From assembly GCA_016212295.1 (NCBI GenBank), contig JACRGO010000207.1, forward strand, positions 1 to 11,491: a stretch of 11,491 nucleotides of DNA. Reading direction: 5' to 3'. Of the stretch, positions 6,938-11,491 are shown piece by piece (the first letter of the stretch is position 1; each line of letters opens with the position of its first letter). A program made the translations under genes and the position numbers. The notes beneath the pieces were generated by a model. It was given only the letters and a program-made list of their open reading frames with translations, did no database searches and had not been told where the DNA came from. The stretch comes from Nitrospinota bacterium (GTDB lineage: Bacteria; Nitrospinota; Nitrospinia; JACRGO01).

Positions 6938-8623
6938 TCAGGCAAGGAGCATTTCACTGAGGGCGGCCCCGGCCGGGACCATGGGATAAACATTTTCTTC
7001 CGGAATGACCCTGAAATCCATCAAAACGGGTTTAGGCGTTTTGAAGGCGATTTCAAGGATCTTCTCCACGTCGGCCTTCTTTTTGGCCCTGAGGCCAAGC
7101 AGTCCGTGCGCCTCGGCCAGCTTGACGAAATCCGGGGCCGAGGCAAGGCAGGAGTAGGAATAACGTTTATTGAAAAAGAGTTGCTGCCATTGTCTCACCA
7201 TGCCAAGGAAGTGGTTATTGATAATCGCGATTTTTACAGGGAGATTATATTGCACCGCGGTTATCAGTTCCTGCGAATTCATCTGGAAGCCCCCGTCCCC
7301 GGTGATGGCCACAACCATCTTTCCAGGGAAGGCTGCCTGGGCGCCCAAGGCAGCGGGAAAGCCGAATCCCATGGTCCCCAGTCCCCCGGAAGTAATAAAC
7401 GACCTGGGCTTCTTGAATTTAAGATATTGGGCTGACCACATTTGATGCTGGCCCACGTCCGTGGCTATGATAGCCTCTCCCTTGGTCATTTCGGAAATTT
7501 TTTCCACCACGTACTGCGGCTTTATCGCCCCCTCGCCCTGGCGGTATTTCAATGGAAAAGTGCTCCTCCAACTTTCTATTTGTTCGTGCCAGGGCTGCAA
7601 GTCTTTTTTCCACGGCCGCTTTTCATCCTTCAGCAAATCAATAAAATCCTTTAATACGTGCTTTACGTCCCCGACCACTGGAAGGTCAATGGCAATACTC
7701 TTTCCAATCGCGGTTGGATCTATATTCACGTGTACCTTTACCGATTTCGGGGAAAATTTTGAAACGTTGCCTGTGACTCTGTCGTCAAACCTCGCCCCCA
7801 GCGAAATCAAAAGATCGCATTCCTGCATGGCCATGTTGGCCCTGAAGGTCCCATGCATCCCGCACATACCCAGCGAGAGGGGGTCATCCGATGGAAAGGC
7901 CCCCATTCCCATAAGGGTGGTTGTAATCGGGGCCTGGGTAAGGTGCGCCAGCCTCCTCAGTTCATCCGAGGCGTTGGAGGAGATGGTCCCGCCGCCCACG
8001 TACAGGACAGGCCTTTGCGAGTCCAGCATTGCCTTGGCAACCTTCTTGATCTGCTGGATATGCCCTTTGTAAACGGGTTTATAGCTCCTCAAGTGAACGG
8101 ATTCCGGATAGGAAAACCTGGCTTCAGAAACAAGGACGTCCTTGGGCAGATCGATTAAAACCGGACCAGGAGAGCCTGTGGAGGCTATGTAAAACGCCTC
8201 TTTCACGATTTTAGCGAGATCATTTACGTCCTTTACAAGATAGCTGTACTTGGTGCAGGGCCGGGTTATTCCAACGATGTCCGCCTCCTGAAAGGCGTCG
8301 TTCCCGATCAACGCCGTGGGGACCTGGCCGGTAAGAATGATGAGGGGAATTGAATCCATATAGGCTGTGGCGATCCCGGTCACCGTGTTTGTAGCGCCAG
8401 GGCCGGAGGTGACAAGACAAACGCCAACCCTTCCGGTGGATCTGGAATAACCGTCAGCGGCGTGGACCGCCCCTTGTTCGTGGCGTGTGAGGATGTGCTT
8501 TATGTCGGAATCAAAAAGCGCGTCGTATAACGGAAGGACCACCCCGCCTGGATAGCCGAAAATGGTTTTGACCCCTTCCTTCTTCAACGATTCCAATAAA
8601 ATCCTGGATCCGGTCATTTTCAT
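6938..8623 (-). CDS. ilvB: Acetolactate synthase, large (catalytic) subunit
   Basis: This ThDP-dependent enzyme condenses pyruvate with pyruvate or 2-ketobutyrate, the first common step of valine/leucine and isoleucine synthesis. From the ATG at 8623 it has 561 residues, normal for IlvB. The N-terminal pyrimidine-binding domain has GYPGG (23-27) and the catalytic Glu in RHEQGA (E49). The central FAD-type domain spans about 190-350 (LYVGGGTISS, ARFDDRVTGN). The C-terminal domain binds the ThDP diphosphate through GDGGF (442-446) ending at INN, followed by GMVRQWQQLFF, containing the conserved Trp. The frame stays open upstream to 8755, but those 44 residues do not resemble the family and contain the promoter. 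The next start, ATG at 8617, is nearly equivalent. The regulatory subunit gene ilvN is not next to it, which is atypical. Transcription appears to start at the ATG itself. Confidence 0.96.
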   Translation of the reverse strand: MKMTGSRILLESLKKEGVKTIFGYPGGVVLPLYDALFDSDIKHILTRHEQGAVHAADGYSRSTGRVGVCLVTSGPGATNTVTGIATAYMDSIPLIILTGQVPTALIGNDAFQEADIVGITRPCTKYSYLVKDVNDLAKIVKEAFYIASTGSPGPVLIDLPKDVLVSEARFSYPESVHLRSYKPVYKGHIQQIKKVAKAMLDSQRPVLYVGGGTISSNASDELRRLAHLTQAPITTTLMGMGAFPSDDPLSLGMCGMHGTFRANMAMQECDLLISLGARFDDRVTGNVSKFSPKSVKVHVNIDPTAIGKSIAIDLPVVGDVKHVLKDFIDLLKDEKRPWKKDLQPWHEQIESWRSTFPLKYRQGEGAIKPQYVVEKISEMTKGEAIIATDVGQHQMWSAQYLKFKKPRSFITSGGLGTMGFGFPAALGAQAAFPGKMVVAITGDGGFQMNSQELITAVQYNLPVKIAIINNHFLGMVRQWQQLFFNKRYSYSCLASAPDFVKLAEAHGLLGLRAKKKADVEKILEIAFKTPKPVLMDFRVIPEENVYPMVPAGAALSEMLLA

Positions 8624-8629
8624 GATTTT

Positions 8630-8659
8630 AGTATAGTTCAAAAAAACAAATATTGTCAA
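8630..8659 (-). promoter_or_regulatory. ilvB promoter, near-consensus sigma-70
   Basis: On the minus strand TTGACA (8659-8654, perfect -35) is followed by an 18-bp spacer and TATACT (8635-8630, 5/6 to TATAAT). The ATG begins 7 nt after the -10, where RNA polymerase normally starts, so the mRNA is predicted to be leaderless. No Shine-Dalgarno sequence is present, in agreement. Confidence 0.78.
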
Positions 8660-8662
8660 AAG

Positions 8663-8683
8663 ACCAGGACATAAATGTCCATT
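8663..8683 (-). promoter_or_regulatory. Repeated putative regulator site, proximal copy
   Basis: This 21-bp site starts 3 bp upstream of the ilvB -35 box. It contains the perfect palindrome GGACAT-AA-ATGTCC (8667-8680). A second copy at 8730-8750 matches at 18 of 21 positions. Placement next to the -35 suggests a binding site for an activator or repressor; the protein is unknown. Confidence 0.5.
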
Positions 8684-8729
8684 CAAAAATTCCTTATTTA
8701 TTAATAATTTACGAGAAATCGATTGCAAA

Positions 8730-8750
8730 ACCAGGACATGAATTCCCATT
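8730..8750 (-). promoter_or_regulatory. Repeated putative regulator site, distal copy
   Basis: This direct repeat of 8663-8683 lies 67 bp further upstream of ilvB. The half ACCAGGACAT is identical in both; the other half differs at three positions, so the inner palindrome is lost here. Its end overlaps the hairpin at 8745-8776. Confidence 0.45.
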
Positions 8751-8776
8751 TCCAAGGTTCTCAGCCTTGGAATGGG
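8745..8776. repeat. Hairpin-forming inverted repeat in the ilvB / cytochrome divergent region
   Basis: CCCATTTCCAAGG (8745-8757) pairs with CCTTGGAATGGG (8765-8776) with one bulged T and a 7-nt loop. No T-run follows on either strand, so it is not an intrinsic terminator. The rest of the divergent gap (8777-8947) is AT-rich, with T-runs at about 8798-8810 and no clear promoter that I can defend. Confidence 0.5.
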
Positions 8777-8947
8777 ATCGTGGGCGCCAGGGGAATTTTT
8801 TTATTTTTTTCCTTTAAAAACAGCAAGTTAGGAATGAATAAGGCCCGAAATAATAATATCGGCATACTTTTTGTATTATACGTGCCTGAACCGGGCGATT
8901 TTACGCTCCCCCCCTGCCTCCCCGCAATGGTAATGAGGGTATATAAA

Positions 8948-9304
8948 ATGGAAAGAGAGAAAAAACCATCCAAAAGAATATTTCCATTCCTTTTCATCCC
9001 CTCATTATTTATCTTGTTGCTTCTCACTCTTGCTCCATCCCATGCCTCCCATCCAGGGGACAACCGGTTCGAGTCCAAATGCCTTAATTGCCATAGGGAT
9101 AAAGGCGAAGCGCCGGCCATCGGCCCAACCAAGTACGCGTCCGTGCAATGGATAAAATTCTTTGAACGGCAAAAGCACAGCAGAAAAAAAGACATCTCGG
9201 CCATGGTCCTGCCGGAAGACATAGAAGTGATCCGGGAATATCTTGTGCTCCACTCAGCGGACTCCGACAGGCCTGAAGCCGCGGGAGTTAAACTCGCAAA
9301 GTGA
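8948..9304 (+). CDS. Small periplasmic monohaem c-type cytochrome
   Basis: This 118-residue electron-transfer protein has a Sec signal peptide: basic MEREKKPSKR, hydrophobic core IFPFLFIPSLFILLLLTLA, and probable cleavage near SHA-SHPG at about 33. The haem attachment site CLNCH (C45, C48, H49) is followed by RDKGEAPAIGP. A probable distal Met ligand, M86 in KDISAMVLPEDIEVIREYL, precedes the C-terminal helix, the layout of small class I cytochromes. ATG 8948 is chosen because GAGGG lies 8 nt upstream and it gives a clean signal peptide; ATGs at 8930 and 8936 are less good. The frame stays open upstream to 8723, but that part is not protein-like. Its redox partner is unknown. It may share a role with the barrel protein downstream, but the 254-bp gap contains a dispersed repeat, so one operon is not certain. 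Confidence 0.88.
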   Translation: MEREKKPSKRIFPFLFIPSLFILLLLTLAPSHASHPGDNRFESKCLNCHRDKGEAPAIGPTKYASVQWIKFFERQKHSRKKDISAMVLPEDIEVIREYLVLHSADSDRPEAAGVKLAK

Positions 9305-9466
9305 TTATGATTAAAACTTACAAAGCCTTGCCTTTTTAACAAAACGTTATGAAATTTCAAATTTTAATTGTCAAATAACAAATAAATCCCAATAACCAAA
9401 ATTACGAAGAATAAACTAAGAAACGGAATAGTTTTGGACATTAAGTAATTGTAATTTGTAATTTAT

Positions 9467-9535
9467 TTGTAATTTGCTATTTGTCATTTGGAATTTTGTT
9501 CTCCTTTGGTTGCGCGAAGCCGCGCCATGTAATCC
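9467..9535 (+). repeat. Dispersed intergenic repeat, copy 2
   Basis: This copy matches 1451-1521, about 8.0 kb away, in the same orientation. It is preceded by AT-rich direct repeats of TTGTAATTTG/TAATTTAT (about 9448-9480) and by CAAATAACAAATAAATCCC (9373-9391), which reads as a rough inverted counterpart. Together they suggest an element of about 160 bp filling the cytochrome-barrel gap. It ends 24 bp before the start of the barrel gene. Confidence 0.72.
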
Positions 9536-9558
9536 GTGGACAGAAAGGATATTACAGG

Positions 9559-11043
9559 ATGAAAAAACAATTAAAATATTCGGCCATGGCCGCGGTCCTT
9601 TACATAACGCTTTTTCCCATGTCGTACGCGGACGCTGAGGAAAAGACCGCCGTTGACAAAGCCTATCTGGAAAACCTGGAACGCCGCGTTGCCGCGCTGG
9701 AAAACAAACAAGCCGCCTCATCCGGCCAGGACGCCTCTGGATATTTATCGCAAGACGTGCTCGATCTCATGGAAACCATGGAGGTGGTGGAGAAGAAGAC
9801 CCTAATGGACCGCCTGGCCTGGGGCGCGGAATTCAGAAACCGCGTGAACTGGTTCAACTACCAGGACAAGGCCGCTGGCGATGATCTTCACACGGACGAG
9901 TTGTACCAGGTCCGGCTCCGGCTGAATTTCTTCGCGGACCTCACCGACAATCTGAAATTCTCCGGCAGGCTGACAGGATATTGGAACTGGGGGGACAGCA
10001 TGGGCCAGGCGGACAGCATGGGATGGGGTCCGTATAACAAAGCCGCGGTTCCCTCTGACACCTCAGTCAGAATAGAGCGCGCCTACATAGACTACTTCCT
10101 CGAATCCATCCCCTTTTGCCTTACAGTTGGAAGGCAGCCCTCTGCCGGAGGCCCTCCGGGCGAGCTTCGGGAAAACCGAGTAAGGAAATCCACTTGGCCC
10201 ATGCTCTTCATAGACCAGGAACAGGACGTGGCTGTGGGCACCATCAACACATCAACATTCCTGCCACTTGAGCAATCAAGCCTGAGAATCTATTATTTCA
10301 AATACCACGCGCTGGACAGCGCCTCACTTGACTATAAACACTCCGGAATTCAAAGCTCGGTCAACGCCTACGGTTTCCAGTTAGAGACCCTGGTCCCGCA
10401 AATGGGGGACACCTTGCTGGCCGGGGGATTAGGGATCATCAAGGACTATACCCTATCCCGCGACCCGTCGAGCTTCGACATCAGTTCCTCCCTTGGCGCG
10501 CCAAGGGGGACCTATCTCCCCACGGTATATCCAAGGAACGTTGGAGACGTCATGAATTACCATGTCCTGATTTTCTCGCAAAACCTGCATAACAGCGGAC
10601 TCGACCTCTTCACGGAATGGGTAAGGCACGATTACCGTCCCAACGGCAGGACCGTCCAGTACGCCGTGCCTGGAATTGCCTTGGGTTTGATGTCGGACGA
10701 CGGCGTCACCAAGCGCTCAGGCCAGGCCGTCCATGCCGGGTTCAGGTATACGGTCCAGTTCAAACCCATGAACGATCCCAAATTCGGGTTTGAATATGTG
10801 CATGGGGACCGCTACTGGAAGGCGTTCTCCGACGGACACGACGATCCCCTTGACCTCATGGGCGTGCGGGGCAATACCTACGATGTTTATTATATTCAAC
10901 CCTTGAACCAATACCTCTTCTGCCGGTTCGGGGCCACTTTCATCAACCACGATTTCTCCAGCGGAAACAGCATTTACGGCGAGCCCAAGCCCGTGGATGA
11001 GAAGGTCAGGAATTTTTATGGACTGCTGGAAATGAGGTTTTGA
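9559..11043 (+). CDS. Outer-membrane beta-barrel protein, DUF3373-like
   Basis: This 494-residue exported protein has a signal peptide in residues 1-26 (MKKQLKYSAMAAVLYITLFPMSYADA). A short coiled-coil stretch follows (about 34-51, AYLENLERRVAALENK), resembling the trimer-forming N-termini of some porins, and then from about residue 80 (LMDRLAWGAEFRNRVNWF) alternating polar/aromatic strands to the end. It finishes in YGLLEMRF, with the terminal Phe expected of BAM substrates. Length and plan fit the uncharacterised DUF3373 family of barrel proteins, recalled rather than searched. It has two cysteines (in IPFCLTV and LFCRFG), but no haem motif. Substrate unknown; a general or anion-type porin is possible. 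ATG 9559 has AAAGGA about 9 nt upstream, a strong ribosome site unlike the leaderless minus-strand genes. It would be inserted by the BAM machinery that includes BamD. Confidence 0.85.
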   Translation: MKKQLKYSAMAAVLYITLFPMSYADAEEKTAVDKAYLENLERRVAALENKQAASSGQDASGYLSQDVLDLMETMEVVEKKTLMDRLAWGAEFRNRVNWFNYQDKAAGDDLHTDELYQVRLRLNFFADLTDNLKFSGRLTGYWNWGDSMGQADSMGWGPYNKAAVPSDTSVRIERAYIDYFLESIPFCLTVGRQPSAGGPPGELRENRVRKSTWPMLFIDQEQDVAVGTINTSTFLPLEQSSLRIYYFKYHALDSASLDYKHSGIQSSVNAYGFQLETLVPQMGDTLLAGGLGIIKDYTLSRDPSSFDISSSLGAPRGTYLPTVYPRNVGDVMNYHVLIFSQNLHNSGLDLFTEWVRHDYRPNGRTVQYAVPGIALGLMSDDGVTKRSGQAVHAGFRYTVQFKPMNDPKFGFEYVHGDRYWKAFSDGHDDPLDLMGVRGNTYDVYYIQPLNQYLFCRFGATFINHDFSSGNSIYGEPKPVDEKVRNFYGLLEMRF

Positions 11044-11083
11044 GAAATTCACATTCTAAAAGGAGAAAAATGCCAAAGAGGAA

Positions 11084-11290
11084 ATGAAAAAACTTTGTCA
11101 AGAGGGAATTGAATTTTTTAACCAAGGTAAGTTCCAAGGGTCTTTGCAAAATTTCGAGAAAGCCTTGGAATTGGACCCCAAGGAACTTGGCTTATGGATT
11201 GGTGTGTTTTATGGCCGTTTCCAACTCCCTTTTAAACACTCAAAAAATGTGGTAATATTACTTCATACAAGTTTACAAAAAGATTTATAA
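11084..11290 (+). CDS. Short TPR-containing ORF, probable gene remnant
   Basis: Residues 6-34 (EGIEFFNQGKFQGSLQNF...) fit one TPR motif, with the small, aromatic, Ala and Pro positions in place (F24, A27, P32 equivalents). After about residue 36 the sequence no longer resembles protein of that type and ends at 68 residues. Upstream, a strong AGGAG (11061-11065) serves another ATG at 11070 that stops after MPKRK and overlaps this start as ATGA. Inserting one A in the AAA run at 11075-11077 would fuse them as MPKEEMKK, a natural start for a TPR protein. I read this as a frameshifted, truncated TPR gene; a real small protein with a coupled mini-ORF cannot be excluded. Confidence 0.45.
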   Translation: MKKLCQEGIEFFNQGKFQGSLQNFEKALELDPKELGLWIGVFYGRFQLPFKHSKNVVILLHTSLQKDL

Positions 11291-11320
11291 ACATAATTTT
11301 TTTAAATGTAAATTTTTAAG

Positions 11321-11378
11321 AGCCCGTTAGCCAGTAGCTAACGCAACACTTACTACTGGCGAAAGGTGACGTCTTCAT
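11321..11378 (+). ncRNA. Structured leader candidate with overlapping stems
   Basis: CGTTAGC (11325-11331) and GCTAACG (11337-11343) make a perfect 7-bp hairpin with a CAGTA loop. The segment GCCAGTAG (11330-11337), which includes that loop, is also perfectly complementary to CTACTGGC (11353-11360). The two pairings either compete or, using only the loop (CAGTA with TACTG), form an H-type pseudoknot. A purine-rich GAAAGGTGACGTC follows. It lies 48 nt ahead of the GTG start of the last gene. I do not recognise a known riboswitch class; this could instead be a repeat-derived palindrome. Confidence 0.4.
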
Positions 11379-11407
11379 GAATGCCTATTGAATGGGAGTA
11401 GAATATC

Positions 11408-11491
11408 GTGTCAAAAAAGGATAATCAAGTAAAACCGTCAGTCAGAGACAGAGCTCCAGTGTGGGGCACAGGCTTGGCCGTCCCCGAAGGG
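11408..11491 (+). CDS. Unidentified protein, first 28 residues (runs off right edge)
   Basis: A GTG start at 11408 has GGGAG at 11394-11398, 9 nt upstream, a good ribosome site. The frame is open to the window end and begins MSKKDNQVKPSVRDRAPVWG, then TGLAVPEG. There is no signal peptide. The composition is protein-like and becomes GC-richer at third positions towards the edge, as in a real gene. Too little is present to name a family. Confidence 0.6.
   Translation, partial: MSKKDNQVKPSVRDRAPVWGTGLAVPEG

Noticed and set aside
8624-8755. 44-residue N-terminal extension of ilvB
   Set aside because: It is not family-like, and it contains the TTGACA/TATACT promoter and an operator-like repeat.
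8745-8776. Intrinsic terminator
   Set aside because: The hairpin is good, but no T-run follows directly on either strand, and it lies between divergent genes where no transcript is expected to end.
11321-11343. Integron attC-like GTTAG...CTAAC motif
   Set aside because: The bases do not fit the GTTRRRY / RYYYAAC core-site consensus, and no second pair of boxes or integrase is visible.

Overview
The window comes from a diderm (Gram-negative) bacterium: it carries the outer-membrane assembly lipoprotein BamD, a lytic transglycosylase, an outer-membrane barrel protein and a periplasmic c-type cytochrome. GC content is moderate and intergenic gaps are full of palindromic dispersed repeats. The gene mix (PilZ protein, DUF3373-like porin, RpoD/RpoS-like sigma factor, small cytochrome) would suit a Desulfobacterota, Nitrospirota or Nitrospinota-like lineage, but this is inference and the sequence does not settle it.

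Positions 1-8623 form one run of minus-strand genes. In their own reading direction (right to left) they are ilvB (acetolactate synthase large subunit), bamD, an RNA polymerase sigma-70 family factor, an SLT-domain lytic transglycosylase, plsY (glycerol-3-phosphate acyltransferase), pyrG (CTP synthase), a PilZ-domain protein, and the start of a gene with a PD-(D/E)xK nuclease-like motif that leaves the window at the left edge. Most are core genes for nucleotide, phospholipid, amino-acid and envelope metabolism. Short gaps suggest sigma factor, transglycosylase and plsY are co-transcribed; the other genes are separated by repeat-bearing gaps and several appear to have their own promoters.

After a divergent, regulatory-looking intergenic region (8624-8947) the strand switches. 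The plus strand carries a small secreted monohaem cytochrome c, a DUF3373-like outer-membrane barrel protein, a short TPR-containing remnant, a structured leader, and the first 28 codons of an unidentified gene that leaves the right edge.

The most unusual features are non-coding. (1) bamD is flanked by a 38-bp inverted repeat with 37 matches, whose arms each contain the bamD initiation region (-10-like box, start codon and first codons). Inverting the gene between the arms would recreate an intact, startable bamD on the other strand. (2) Four minus-strand genes (pilZ-domain gene, pyrG, bamD, ilvB) have a -10-like box 6-9 nt before the start codon and no Shine-Dalgarno sequence, suggesting leaderless mRNAs; the ilvB promoter is close to consensus. 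(3) Two near-identical 21-bp sites lie upstream of the ilvB promoter. (4) A perfect 12-bp inverted repeat could fold over the sigma-factor start codon. (5) A pseudoknot-capable leader precedes the last gene. No complete new multi-gene system is visible.
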